64,000 bases of DNA from JAJYKC01 sp963823105. GTDB taxonomy: Bacteria; Acidobacteriota; Terriglobia; Bryobacterales; Bryobacteraceae. How positions within the stretch are numbered: position 1 is the stretch's first letter; each line of letters starts with the position of its first letter. The translations under genes were made by a program, and so were the position numbers. Location of the stretch: positions 1,494,058-1,558,057 of the forward strand of contig CAWGKC010000005.1 of the NCBI GenBank assembly GCA_963823105.1. Reading direction: 5' to 3'. The notes under the pieces were generated by a model. That model ran no database searches. It had not been told where the DNA came from and worked only from the letters and a program-made list of their open reading frames with translations. Positions 10,209 through 19,494 of this stretch are shown in pieces.

Positions 10209-10577
10209 ATGAAGACTCGATTATTGATTATGTGCTGTCTGCTGGCCACGATTGCAATGGCGGCCGATGTCACCGGAAAATGGACCGCGCAAGTTCCAGG
10301 CCGCGGCGGCAATATGCGGGAAATGACCATGAATCTGAAAGCGGACGGCGCCGCGTTGACGGGGACGGTCTCGACGGGCATGGGCGAGACTGACATTTCG
10401 GGCGGCAAGGTGGATGGCGACAACATCGCTTTCAGCGTCGTCCGCGAATTTCAGGGCAACAGCATGACGATCCACTACGCGGGCCAGGTCTCCGGCGACG
10501 AGATCCATTTCAAATCGTCGATTGAAGGCCGCGAGGGCTCGGCGCGCGAGTTCACCGCCAAGCGGGCCGCTCAATAG
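10209..10577 (+). CDS. Small exported beta-rich protein, unknown function
   Basis: A 122-residue protein with a Sec signal peptide (KTRLLIMCCLLATIAMAA) followed by DVTGKWTAQVPG and a repeating strand pattern with many Gly/Asp turns, resembling small periplasmic lipocalin-like or TIGR-type exported proteins of Acidobacteria. The open frame starts earlier, but the ATG at 10209 is preceded by a strong ribosome-binding site (AGGAAGGA) and begins the signal peptide, so it is the likely start. It is transcribed divergently from the TonB-type receptor gene and converges on the sortase gene. No catalytic motif is visible. Confidence 0.75.
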   Translation: MKTRLLIMCCLLATIAMAADVTGKWTAQVPGRGGNMREMTMNLKADGAALTGTVSTGMGETDISGGKVDGDNIAFSVVREFQGNSMTIHYAGQVSGDEIHFKSSIEGREGSAREFTAKRAAQ

Positions 10578-10602
10578 CGCACTCCCCTTTTGCACGGATT
10601 CC

Positions 10603-11313
10603 TCAATAGGCCGAGGCGACTTGCGGCGCTCCCGCCCCGATCTGCCGGGCGTGTACGATAAACCGGTCCGGCGCGGGACCCACATAGTAGAACGGATAAC
10701 AAGTGACCAGGGTCAATTCCGGCTGGGCGGTGGAGCGCAAGACGCTTACCTCCGTCGGCTTGACGATCCTCATCGTCTCCACTTGATAAACATATCTTCC
10801 GCCTAATGTTTCAAGCACGATCACGTCGTCTTTGCGCACGCCGCGCAAACTTCTAAACAGCGTGTCGCGATGTCCCGCCACTCCGACGTTCCCCACTTCG
10901 CCGGGCATCGGCGTATCCGGGATATGTCCCAAAGCCGCGCGAAGCGTTTCCTCGCCCGCTCCTTGGCGGATAACCGCGCTCAGTCGCAAGCGCGGTATCG
11001 TCAAACGGCCAACTAGCCCGTCTATCGGAATGTTCCGGGGAATCGCCAGCGCCGGCAATGACTGGAATGGCGGCGCGGAAACCGCCTTCGCTTCCGGAAA
11101 GCCCCACCACGCCAGCGCCTTCTCCGCCGCGCGCGTTCCCTCTTCCGAAAGATATCCGCTCACGGTCGCGCGTTCGCCGCGCATTTGCCGATCGAAGGCC
11201 CAGTTGCTCCACCGTTGAGAGGCGTCGATGGCGGGGATCGACCATAGCCAGAGATTTACGCCCACCAATCCCGCCAATAACAACAGCCCTTCCAACCACC
11301 TCCGCGCTCTCAT
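10603..11313 (-). CDS. Sortase (class D-like transpeptidase)
   Basis: A 236-residue membrane-anchored sortase. One N-terminal transmembrane segment (LEGLLLLAGLVGVNLWLW) precedes the catalytic domain, which shows the full triad: His148 in GVAGHRDT, Cys205 in TLVTCYPF and Arg217 in PDRFIVHA. Sortases cut a sorting signal and transfer the protein to an amine acceptor. The start at 11313 overlaps the stop of the upstream VWA gene by 4 bp (ATGA); the longer frame lacks support. The gene two positions upstream encodes a protein with a C-terminal LPKTA sorting-signal-like tail, a plausible substrate. Acceptor in a diderm cell is unknown. Confidence 0.88.
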   Translation of the reverse strand: MRARRWLEGLLLLAGLVGVNLWLWSIPAIDASQRWSNWAFDRQMRGERATVSGYLSEEGTRAAEKALAWWGFPEAKAVSAPPFQSLPALAIPRNIPIDGLVGRLTIPRLRLSAVIRQGAGEETLRAALGHIPDTPMPGEVGNVGVAGHRDTLFRSLRGVRKDDVIVLETLGGRYVYQVETMRIVKPTEVSVLRSTAQPELTLVTCYPFYYVGPAPDRFIVHARQIGAGAPQVASAY

Positions 11314-12272
11314 TCGGCCCCGCTCGATTTCGTATCGCCGGCTTCGGTGAAACGATAACTTGAGCGCGTTACGGCTTTCAATTTCCCGTGTTCTCCTCCG
11401 GCGATCTCCACGCGGATGTGGCGCAGGGCGCCCAGCCGGCTCTCCGGCCCTGGCGGCGGCACATAACCGACGGTGTACCGCGCGCGAAGATCCTTGGCGA
11501 TGTGCTGGCAAACGGGAACCACGTCCGCCACGTCGTGCGGGAAATAGGCGTCGCCACCGCTGATCTTCGCCAGTTGCTTTAGGATTCCGGGGTCGCGGTC
11601 GTGGTCGTCGTCGTCGAACACTCCCACCGTGTAAATCGTCGCCGAGCTGCTCTCCACCATGGCCATCGCCTCGCTGCGCCTATGGACGCTCGCGTTGTCG
11701 CCGCCGTCGCTGATCAGCACCAGCGCCTTCATTTCGCGGTGTCCGGATTTCAATTGATCCAAACCCTCGGCGATCGCGTCGTTGAGGGCTGTTTTTCCCT
11801 GCGGAACGCCGCGATTCAGGGCTAGTCGCAGTTTTTCGCCGTCGTCGGAAAATAGAGTGCCCGCCGGCAGGCCGCGTTTCACCGTATCGTTGAAATTCAA
11901 AATGAAGATCTCGTCCCGGGGATTGCTGCGGCCGATAAATCCGATCGCCGCCGTCAGAACGTCCGTGCGTTTCGATCGCATACTGAAGCTTTCGTCCACT
12001 AATATTCCCACCGTCACCGGCGCATCGTGACTCGAAAATTCCGTGATCGGCTGAAGCCGGCCGTCCTCATAGACACGGAAATCCTCTTTCTTCAATCCGG
12101 AAACCGGAGCGCCGCCGCGGCCGCGGACGCTGACGTCCAACAAGACCAGCCTGGATTCGCTGCGCATCAAGAAATCGCCGGTTTGGCCCATCGCGATTCC
12201 AACGCTTGCACAGCCCAGGAAAGATACGGCGCCCACGGTCGCGAAGATCCGCAACGCCCGGCGCCGTATCAT
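11310..12272 (-). CDS. VWA-domain exported protein (acidobacterial VWFA-related family)
   Basis: A 320-residue exported protein. The N-terminal hydrophobic segment contains a possible lipobox Cys21 (SFLGC). Then come the family motifs LLDVSVRGRGGAPVSGL and DFRVYEDGRLQ, and a VWA domain with an intact metal-ion site, Asp93-x-Ser95-x-Ser97 (LVDESFSM). The C-terminal strand pattern ARYTVGYVPP is also typical. Unlike the 718-residue homologue in this window its MIDAS motif is complete. It lies between the LPKTA-tailed protein and the sortase and overlaps the sortase start by 4 bp, so it probably belongs to the same surface-assembly operon. It has no sorting signal itself. Confidence 0.86.
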   Translation of the reverse strand: MIRRRALRIFATVGAVSFLGCASVGIAMGQTGDFLMRSESRLVLLDVSVRGRGGAPVSGLKKEDFRVYEDGRLQPITEFSSHDAPVTVGILVDESFSMRSKRTDVLTAAIGFIGRSNPRDEIFILNFNDTVKRGLPAGTLFSDDGEKLRLALNRGVPQGKTALNDAIAEGLDQLKSGHREMKALVLISDGGDNASVHRRSEAMAMVESSSATIYTVGVFDDDDHDRDPGILKQLAKISGGDAYFPHDVADVVPVCQHIAKDLRARYTVGYVPPPGPESRLGALRHIRVEIAGGEHGKLKAVTRSSYRFTEAGDTKSSGAE

Positions 12273-12304
12273 TTTTCCCTCCGTTCTTCAACGGCTGCGA
12301 CCGC

Positions 12305-13009
12305 CTAAGCGATGCGTTTCAGCCGAAGCAAACCATAGAGACCCAACGAACTGAATCCGAAGAGCCCTACCCAAGGATACTCGCTTGCTGTCTTCGGCAG
12401 CTTCGCCGGAGCCGCCGGTTCGGGAGCCGGCGCCTGCGCGGTTTCCGGTGCCGGAGCTGGCGCGGTATTCTGCGCCACTTCCCGAGGCGGTTCGGCTGCC
12501 GGCGGTTCCGGCGCGGCGGCCTCTTGTGGAGCGGCTGCCGGTGGTTCCGGAGTTACCGCCGCCTGAGGCGGCATCGGCGCGGCTGATGGTGTCAGCATGG
12601 CCAAGTGTTTAGGATAGGTGAATTCCTGGCCGAAATTGTCGCCCGGATAGAACCACGCGCGCAATGCTTTCGCGCTGCCCGGAGGCGTTTCCCAAAATGC
12701 GAATCGCGTATGCCCGCTCGGATGCAGTTGATAATTCGGCAACGCCAATAAAGTGTCCACGATATGGGACTGGTCGCCGTTAAAAATTTGAACCACATGA
12801 CGGTCGCTGGACGAGTCGAGAAGCTTGAACACGTACTTACCCGGTTCCAGGACTTTGTCTTGCACCTGGATTGGTTCGTTTACCGTCAGAACGGTCAGCT
12901 TATCCCATTCATCGGCTTGCGCCGGCGCGGCGAAAAAGCCTGCCGCGAGTCCAATTCCAAGTACAGCCGCAAACAACTTGTGCGGGTAATGCGAATCAAG
13001 TAGTTTCAT
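12305..13009 (-). CDS. Exported protein with Pro-rich spacer and LPKTA C-terminal sorting-like signal
   Basis: A 234-residue exported protein. Signal peptide residues about 1-32 end at AQA. A beta-rich domain spans about 33-135. A Pro/Ala/Glu spacer (about 140-203) is followed by LPKTA at residue 204, a hydrophobic stretch (VGLFGFSSLGLYGLL) and a basic tail (RLKRIA). This spacer, LPxTA, hydrophobic segment and positive tail layout is that of a sortase substrate; LPxTA rather than LPxTG is a class D preference in Gram-positives. It is the first gene of an operon that ends with a sortase gene. The N-terminal domain resembles exported acidobacterial proteins of unknown role. Confidence 0.8.
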   Translation of the reverse strand: MKLLDSHYPHKLFAAVLGIGLAAGFFAAPAQADEWDKLTVLTVNEPIQVQDKVLEPGKYVFKLLDSSSDRHVVQIFNGDQSHIVDTLLALPNYQLHPSGHTRFAFWETPPGSAKALRAWFYPGDNFGQEFTYPKHLAMLTPSAAPMPPQAAVTPEPPAAAPQEAAAPEPPAAEPPREVAQNTAPAPAPETAQAPAPEPAAPAKLPKTASEYPWVGLFGFSSLGLYGLLRLKRIA

Positions 13010-13216
13010 TATTTAGAATCTCCTTCCGCTGGTTTTCGATATCCCCAATCTCATATGACAATTGGACGTGCAATCGGCGTGCCACGTTCCGCTGTCGCTG
13101 AAGATGTACCGTTTTCTCGATGAAGAGAGCCGGATAAGTGGCATGTTTTACCGCCGCCTGGTAATGTTTTTACCGCGCCCGGTAGTGTCTTCGTATTAGT
13201 GAAAGTTCCCGGAAAC

Positions 13217-13236
13217 ACCCGGTAACTCCACCGGGT
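13217..13236. other. Perfect 7-bp hairpin just upstream of the small lipoprotein gene
   Basis: ACCCGGT and ACCGGGT form a 7-bp stem around a 6-base loop, ending 11 bp before the ATG at 13248. It could influence ribosome access or be an operator. Another short inverted repeat (GGTAA...TTACC) lies 60 bp upstream. The rest of 13010-13247 holds no gene I can support. Confidence 0.35.
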
Positions 13237-13247
13237 CTAACGGTTGA

Positions 13248-13517
13248 ATGACGAATCGAACGACCGCTCTGACCATCTTCATCGCGTTGGCGGCGGCTTG
13301 CGGCGCTTGTGACCGGCGCGATGCCGACGCCCGCAATGCCGGCGAGCGCCTGGATAGCGAAACGAACGCTCTCGCCCGCAAATCGGGGAAAGCCGCGCAC
13401 GAGCTCGCCGACGAAGCGCGGATCGCCGCGAAGAAGGCCGAAAAGAAACTCGCCGAAGCCGGACACGAGGCCAAGACCGGTTGGGAGGAGGCGAAAAAGC
13501 CCAGCGCCTCGAAGTAA
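13248..13517 (+). CDS. Small lipoprotein with highly charged helical tail
   Basis: An 89-residue protein with a short signal sequence and a possible lipobox (LAAACGAC, Cys at about 18 or 21). The rest is rich in Ala, Lys and Glu with heptad-like spacing (ARIAAKKAEKKLAEAGHEAK), predicting a long amphipathic helix similar to LEA-like or Lpp-like envelope proteins. The gene ends 8 bp before the convergent stop of the large BNR-repeat gene. No enzyme motif is present. It is probably real because of the signal peptide and composition, but I do not recognise the family. Confidence 0.6.
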   Translation: MTNRTTALTIFIALAAACGACDRRDADARNAGERLDSETNALARKSGKAAHELADEARIAAKKAEKKLAEAGHEAKTGWEEAKKPSASK

Positions 13518-13524
13518 CTTCCAA

Positions 13525-16500
13525 TTACTCGATCGCGATCGTTACGGTATTGGAGTTATCGCCGATGCCGTCCGAAATCGCCAATGGCACTGCGCTTCCG
13601 GTGGGTGCGTTCGTTGGCACTTGCGCGTTCACTTGATTGAGCCCGATGAATCCCGGAGCAAGTCCCGAGAAAGTGACGTTCGCCTGCGCCGAGCCGATCG
13701 TAACGATGGGCGAGAAGTAGGTATTGGCCAGCGGCTTCGCAGGCGCCGGCGCTCCGTCGGGGGGTGGATTATCCACGTATCCGAGTCCGGTGCAGTAAAT
13801 CGAAATGTATTCGCCGCGCCGGATGGGCTGCGCGCTTGGATACTTGCCCGTCTCCGCCGCCAGGCGTCCCGTAGCCGCGTTCGTGACGCTGCCTTGGCCG
13901 CCCCCGCTCTGATCCACGGTGAAAATCCCCGGCGCGAAAAATTGAATGGTTACGCTCGACGCTCCGCCCGCCGCCCCGCTCAGGATCGGCTGCAATGTGG
14001 TCGCGTCTCCCGGCGCGGTCTCCCAGGGAATTTGAACGTTCATCTGCCCCGGCGACACATAGAACATCGGCGCGGGCAAATTCACGCCGGCCGCCGCATC
14101 CATCACTTCGAGCGAAGCGCCGCCTAAACTCGACGGCAGCGTGGCACTGTTGTAGAGGCTGAGCCCCGTGGCGAAATCCACGCCGAATACGGACACGATC
14201 GATCCCGGCGCGACGCCGCTTCCGGCGGCATAACTCGCCGCATTCAGTATGCCCGTGGGGTAGACGGCGGGATTCGTGCCCACTTTGACGTAGACCTGCC
14301 CCGACGTGCCCCCGCCCGGAGCGGGTGTGAAGACCGACACCGCCGCTAATCCGTCGCTGGCCACATCGGCCGCGGTGAGCGAGGCCCGCACCTCACTCGC
14401 CGAAACGAACGCCGCCGCTCTCGGCTGGCCGTTCCACAGAACGACGGAGGACGGCGCGAAATCGCGCCCGCTCACGGTCAGGCTCGCGCCGCCGCTTCCG
14501 AGTGCAATCTGCGCTGGCGCCGCGCCGTCGATTTCAGGGATTCGATTCAACCCGTCGAGAGGCATCGGGAGATCCCAGACGCTCCGTCCGTGCGTCGCGG
14601 CCCGCAGCGTGCGTGAAGACCGTTGCAGATTCAGCGACAGCACCGCCGCCCGCGGCAGCCCAGACCCGAGTTCCGACCATGTCCGTCCATACGTGTTCGT
14701 CCAAAATACGCCCAGGTCCGTTGCGACATATAACGTTCCGGCCAAATCCGGATCGACGACTAAATCGTTTGCGGGGATGTCGGGAAGGTTGGCGGAGATA
14801 TTCTTCCACGTCTGGCCGCCGTCGGAGGTGGAGTACACGTGTCCGGCTTGAAATCCCAATAGCGTGGCGTAAGCTATTTTCGCCGACGATGGATCCACCG
14901 TAATATGCGCGATGGCGTTGCCGGGAAGACCGGGGCTGATGTTCGTCCACGTGGACGATTTTCCCGAAAGAGCGTTGGACGTCACCTGCGCGACGCCGTC
15001 GCAGGAGCCGGTGTAAACGGTGTTGGAGTCGCTCGGCGCCACCGCGATCGCGCAGGGGGCGAACACGTCCGCCGTCACATCCGGCGAGATCAACGCCCAT
15101 GTGGCCGCCCAATCGGTGGTCTGATAAATATGCCGCGTTCCGGTTAAATAAAGATTCTGAGGGTTAGTGGGATCGATCGTCAAGTAAGGGATGAAGGGAA
15201 CGCCCTCGGTGCCGGAAATTCCCATCTCGGCGGGTTGAAAATCCACGCCGCCCTGATTGGACTTCCACACCACCGAATAATGTACCGCCGGCTGCACGCC
15301 GCCGCAGGCTGCATACACGTCCTTCGGATTGACCGGATCGATCGCCGTCGCTCCGCCATCCCCGCATATTGCGTAAGCCCATACCGGCGTGCCCGCGTAT
15401 TGGAGCGTCCCGTTATCTTGTGTTCCTCCGAAAGTAACCGTTGGATCCGTGGGATGCGTCGAGACGCCTCCGTAAAACTGCGCCAGAGCCAGCGTCTCGT
15501 TCAGATTCGTCCACGTGAAGGCCGAGGAAGCTTCCGTCGCGCTCCACACCCCGCCGTCGTTGCCCACGTACACCTTCGATCCATCGCCGGTGAACGCCAC
15601 CGCGTGCTGGTCCACATGGACGGACGCGCTACTTTGCACCGTCGACCAAGTCATCCCGCCGTTGGTCGAGATCATCAGATCGACTCCGCCGGCGACCAGC
15701 GTTTTCGCGTCCGATGGACTTACCGCCAGCGCGTCGTTGTACCAGCACTGCTTCGTGCAATAAGCCGCGCCGGCGATTTCCGTCCACGTCTGGCCGCCGT
15801 TGGCGCTCGTATAAAGCGCCGTCAAAGTGGAATTGCCGTTGCTTGTGTTTTCGAAACTCGCATAAAGCGTCTTCGGAGAAGACGGAGCGATCGCCAGGTT
15901 CGCGCGTCCAGCGTTGGCCGGCGGCAGAACCGTGGTTCCAGTCCCATTGCTCGCCTTCCAGGTGACTCCGGCGTCGATCGATTTGAAGATTCCGGTGCCG
16001 GTTCCGAAAATGCCTCCCATCGCCGCGTAAGCCACGTTGGAATTCGATGGATCGAAAAAGACGTTGTCGCCCTCGCCGGGCAGAACGTTTTGCCACGTCG
16101 CGCCGCCATCCGCGGACCGATAAACGCCCGCAAGAGGCACGGCCGCCAGCAGGATCCGCCCGTCGCGCGGACTCACGGCAAGCGCAAGGAAGCTCATTTG
16201 ATCGAACATGTCGCTGGCCAACAATGTCCACGTCCTTCCTCCGTCCACGGTCTTAAGGACTCCCGCCCCGCCATAGGCGTCGCCGTTGAAATTGCCCTCT
16301 CCCGTTCCGGCATAGACGATTTGCGAATTCGATGGATCGATCGCCAGCGCTCCGATGGCCAGCGCCGGCTGAGTGTCCGTCAACGGAGTCCATGAGGTTC
16401 CCGCGTCCATTGTCTTCCACACTCCGCCCTCCGCCCCGCCGATAAAAACGGTGTTGTTGTCGCGCGGATCGACCGCGAGGGCCGTCACGCGGCCGGAATT

Positions 16501-16929
16501 TCCCGGATACTCCGGCTGCGGCCCAATCAGCGTCCAACCTCCGGAAGCCTGCTGCCCGTTTCCCGCTGTCCCCGCCCGCACGCTTTCCGGCGCGCTCATT
16601 CGCCGCAGTTGCTCAAACGCCCGCACCCGCGCTCCCCGCGGAATCCGCAGGTGCGGGAAAGCGCGAATTTTATAGAGCCACCGTTCCGCAACGGGCGAGG
16701 CATCCGCTTCTCCCGCTTCAGGATTTCGTTCGACGCGCCGACGCCGGGGCCTGAAACTCCGCGCCTCCCGCCCGCCCGTCGCTTTCGCCGGAGCCGCATC
16801 GAACGGCTTCGGCGCCACTCCCGGCGCCCTCTCGTCGCCCGCATCCCGGCGCACCCCGTTCGAGGCGGCGAATACGATCGCCAAGACAACGTATCGTCCA
16901 ACCGCTGCGCTACGTCCCGTCGTTTTCAT
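13525..16929 (-). CDS. BNR/sialidase-like beta-propeller exported protein with Solibacter-type C-terminal domain
   Basis: Exported protein of about 1134 residues. After an N-terminal signal segment come many repeats of the BNR/VPS10-like type (DGGxTW variants, for example SADGGATWQNV and TSDGGQTWKNI) over about residues 130-780, forming beta propellers. An IPT/TIG-like module follows (about 780-880), then the roughly 240-residue Solibacter C-terminal domain with GVAPGSIVSVFGVDFA, FYVSPGQMNVQIPWE and GLNQVNAQVP. Start at 16929 is chosen because GGAG lies 9 bases upstream; Met codons at 16935 and 16956 are alternatives. No catalytic Asp-box sialidase residues can be assigned, so an adhesive or binding role is more likely. 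Confidence 0.85.
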   Translation of the reverse strand: MKTTGRSAAVGRYVVLAIVFAASNGVRRDAGDERAPGVAPKPFDAAPAKATGGREARSFRPRRRRVERNPEAGEADASPVAERWLYKIRAFPHLRIPRGARVRAFEQLRRMSAPESVRAGTAGNGQQASGGWTLIGPQPEYPGNSGRVTALAVDPRDNNTVFIGGAEGGVWKTMDAGTSWTPLTDTQPALAIGALAIDPSNSQIVYAGTGEGNFNGDAYGGAGVLKTVDGGRTWTLLASDMFDQMSFLALAVSPRDGRILLAAVPLAGVYRSADGGATWQNVLPGEGDNVFFDPSNSNVAYAAMGGIFGTGTGIFKSIDAGVTWKASNGTGTTVLPPANAGRANLAIAPSSPKTLYASFENTSNGNSTLTALYTSANGGQTWTEIAGAAYCTKQCWYNDALAVSPSDAKTLVAGGVDLMISTNGGMTWSTVQSSASVHVDQHAVAFTGDGSKVYVGNDGGVWSATEASSAFTWTNLNETLALAQFYGGVSTHPTDPTVTFGGTQDNGTLQYAGTPVWAYAICGDGGATAIDPVNPKDVYAACGGVQPAVHYSVVWKSNQGGVDFQPAEMGISGTEGVPFIPYLTIDPTNPQNLYLTGTRHIYQTTDWAATWALISPDVTADVFAPCAIAVAPSDSNTVYTGSCDGVAQVTSNALSGKSSTWTNISPGLPGNAIAHITVDPSSAKIAYATLLGFQAGHVYSTSDGGQTWKNISANLPDIPANDLVVDPDLAGTLYVATDLGVFWTNTYGRTWSELGSGLPRAAVLSLNLQRSSRTLRAATHGRSVWDLPMPLDGLNRIPEIDGAAPAQIALGSGGASLTVSGRDFAPSSVVLWNGQPRAAAFVSASEVRASLTAADVASDGLAAVSVFTPAPGGGTSGQVYVKVGTNPAVYPTGILNAASYAAGSGVAPGSIVSVFGVDFATGLSLYNSATLPSSLGGASLEVMDAAAGVNLPAPMFYVSPGQMNVQIPWETAPGDATTLQPILSGAAGGASSVTIQFFAPGIFTVDQSGGGQGSVTNAATGRLAAETGKYPSAQPIRRGEYISIYCTGLGYVDNPPPDGAPAPAKPLANTYFSPIVTIGSAQANVTFSGLAPGFIGLNQVNAQVPTNAPTGSAVPLAISDGIGDNSNTVTIAIE

Positions 16930-17030
16930 GTCCATCCGCTCCGATCCGGTCCCCATAGGATAGACGATCCCGCGCCTGGCGCAACTTCTGGATCTTCCGC
17001 GGGCGCGGATGGAGACTTTCTCGACGCCAA

Positions 17031-17062
17031 AGAAAAAGCCGGGTGCGTTTTATGCGCCCGGC
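17031..17062 (-). terminator. Rho-independent terminator of the coiled-coil protein gene
   Basis: On the minus strand GCCGGGCGC, a short loop and GCACCCGGC form a 9-bp GC-rich stem with one G-T pair, followed directly by TTTTTCTTT. It lies about 100 bp after the stop of the gene at 17164-18039 and before the divergent start of the next gene. Confidence 0.75.
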
Positions 17063-17163
17063 AAGAGGGACAGGATGGAACTGCGCGGCATCTCGCTCAG
17101 GCCGCAGTCGTAAAACAGTAAACCGGCGCGAAATCCTTCTATGGAAAAGCTTCGCCTCGGTCC

Positions 17164-18039
17164 CTAATTTCTCGTCTGCTGCACCTTCGGCGTCGCCAGA
17201 TAACCCGAGATCATATTTTTATCCACTTGATTCACCACGATCTCGTCGGGCTGTCTCGCCTTCGACGTGTAGAACTGCAGAGGCTCGTTCACCGTGCGGT
17301 CTTTCTTTTCCACTTTCTTGTCGTCCACCGTCAACTCCACCGTGAAGCGATTGTGTTTGGGGTCGGACTTTTTCAAAGCCAGCAACACGTCGCCCACCTT
17401 TTGCGGAGCCTTCGACCTCGTGATCTTGAACTCGAAGTAGTTTCGTTCTCCCAGCGCCCTCAGCGCGGCCAACTCCTTCCCATTCGTGGCGATCAGTCCG
17501 CTCTGAACGTTCATGTCTCCGTTGGTGCGCTTCAGATCGGAGATGGTCTTCTCCAGTTCCGACTTCGTGGACGCGACGTCGGTTTTCACTGAACTCACTT
17601 CCGTGTTCACCGCGGTCAGCTTCGTGTCCGTCGCCTGCTTCACTTCGGAAATTTGCGAATTCACGATTTGCCGCTCCTGCGCCTGCGCCGCTTCCAATTT
17701 CTCCCGCGTCGCTTCGATGCTCTTCAACGCGTCGGTTTTCGCCTGGCCCGCCGCCTGGCTCGCCATCTTACGTTGCTCCTCCAAACGATGCTCCAACGTT
17801 TCCACGTTGCGCCGGTTCGTCTGGTAGGTCACGGACGAGGCTTCCCGCACCTTGGCGATTTCTTCCACCAGGGCGTCCCGCGTCTTATTCAAATCCGTGC
17901 GTATTTGGTTAAGTTGCACGTAGAGATAGGCCGTCGCGCCCGCGAGCAGCAGGACCAAAACGCCCAAAATCGGCCCCAATCTCGATCCCGATCCGCCGGG
18001 CGGCGGCGCCATTACGGGTGTAGGTGTCTCGCTCAACAT
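17164..18039 (-). CDS. Membrane-anchored coiled-coil protein, unknown function
   Basis: A 291-residue protein with a Pro-rich cytoplasmic start, one transmembrane helix at about residues 20-42 (LGPILGVLVLLLAGATAYLYV) and a long coiled coil to about residue 190 with heptad repeats rich in Lys, Glu and Gln. The C-terminal 100 residues are a compact beta-type domain (FEFKITRSKAPQKVGDVLLAL, DDKKVEKKDRTVNEPLQFY). Start at 18039 is preceded by AGGA and fits the membrane topology; the open frame extends 14 codons further. A clear terminator follows. The protein could be an envelope scaffold, but no family is recognised. Confidence 0.7.
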   Translation of the reverse strand: MLSETPTPVMAPPPGGSGSRLGPILGVLVLLLAGATAYLYVQLNQIRTDLNKTRDALVEEIAKVREASSVTYQTNRRNVETLEHRLEEQRKMASQAAGQAKTDALKSIEATREKLEAAQAQERQIVNSQISEVKQATDTKLTAVNTEVSSVKTDVASTKSELEKTISDLKRTNGDMNVQSGLIATNGKELAALRALGERNYFEFKITRSKAPQKVGDVLLALKKSDPKHNRFTVELTVDDKKVEKKDRTVNEPLQFYTSKARQPDEIVVNQVDKNMISGYLATPKVQQTRN

Positions 18040-18144
18040 TCCACTATTCCTTTCACTTCGACGATGTCCCGGATCGCCCACTTACAATTCAAACACAATC
18101 CGCCCTTCCTCACTCCGTAAGATGGATTGTGGAGCGGAGCGGTT

Positions 18145-19469
18145 TCAGGATTCGATTCCCACGCCCCGCCGCGGCCGTTCCTTGCGGATCATCGTCATAT
18201 CTTGGGCCGGTTCGGTTTCGCATTCGACCGCGATTACTGTCACCGGGTCGTCCGGCGCCGCCGCCGGCAGACCTGTGAACCGGGTCCGGAAGCGGTCTTG
18301 ATCGAACTGCACCGCCTTGCCGCTCGCGTGCAGCCGCGCCGATCTTACCTTGCAAGTCAGTCCCCCGATGGCCACCGTTTCGCCCGGCCAGAAGTGGACA
18401 TGGATGTAAAGCGTGTTTCCCTTGCGCGTAAAGTTGGCCAGTTCGGACCGGTTCACTTTGCACGCTCGGCTGTATAGATCGTCCCGCCATTGCGGTCCAT
18501 CCAATGCCCCACCTTGGTCAGGATGTCAACGGAAGGCTCCGGAATCGAGCCGTCCGGCTTCGGCCCGATGTTCAGCAGATAATTCCCGCCGTCGCGCGCG
18601 CAGGTCACCACGTTCCGGACGATCGTCTTCGGGGATTTCCAATCGTCGTCGGCACGGTGAAAGCCCCAGCTATCGTTCATCGTCATGCACGCCTCCCAGG
18701 CCCGGTCCTTCACCGCTTCGATGTGCTGCTCCGGCGTCGAGAAATCCTCGGGAATCCCCGACCGGTTGTTGACGATAATTCCCGGCTGCAATTGGCGCAC
18801 CATCCGGTTCATCTCGACCGACTCCCATCCGGCTGCGCTCAGCGGCCAATTCACGTCGTACCAAAGCACATCGACCTTGCCGTAGTTGGAGCACAACTCG
18901 CGCACCTGGCCGTGAATGTAGTCGACAAACCGCCGCCGCGCCGCTTCATCTGTAGCGCAGCGCGCGCCGTCCGGATGATGCCAATCCATTAACGAATAGT
19001 AGAACCCCACGCGCATCCCCTCCCCGCGCGCCGCCTCCACGAACTCATGCGCCAAGTCGCGCCCGCACGCCTGCTTCGGCGCGCTGTAGTTCGTCAATTT
19101 CGTGTCAAACAGACAGAAGCCCTCGTGATGTTTGGTGGTCATCACCATATACTTCTGGCCCGCCTGTTTGGCCAATTTCGCCCACGCCCGCGCCGCGTTC
19201 GGCTTCGGAGTGAAGCGTTGGGCCAGTTTTTCGTACTCGGCCACCGGAATCCCTTCCATCTCCATCGCCCATTCGTGGCGGCCCAGCACGCTGTATAGGC
19301 CCCAGTGGATGAACATGCCGAACCGCGCCTCGTGCCACCATTGCATGCGCCGCGCCCGCTCGCTGTCGTCTTCCTCCGGCGCGAATGGCGGCGTGTAGGC
19401 CGATGCCAAAGTCGCTCCCGCGCCCATCATCGCCAGATACGCCCGCCGTGAAAATCCGTTTCCGCTCAT
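18145..19469 (-). CDS. Alpha-L-fucosidase (GH29), interrupted by a -1 frameshift
   Basis: Glycoside hydrolase family 29 enzyme, removing terminal alpha-L-fucose. A twin-arginine-like signal (SRRAYLAMMGAGA) suggests periplasmic export. Family motifs are WWHEARFGMFIHWGLYS, TKHHEGFCLFDT, FYYSLMDWHHP and DVLWYDVNW, whose Asp is the expected nucleophile. The main frame stops at 18453 after GGTIYTAERAK. The adjoining frame continues with CKVNRSELANFTRKGNTLY and ends at 18145, restoring the normal C-terminal domain if one base is added near 18460-18466. Repaired length is about 441 residues, normal for the family. The indel is probably an error, though real inactivation is possible. Confidence 0.82.
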
Positions 19470-19494
19470 GTCGAAGCAGTTTATCATGGCTTTG

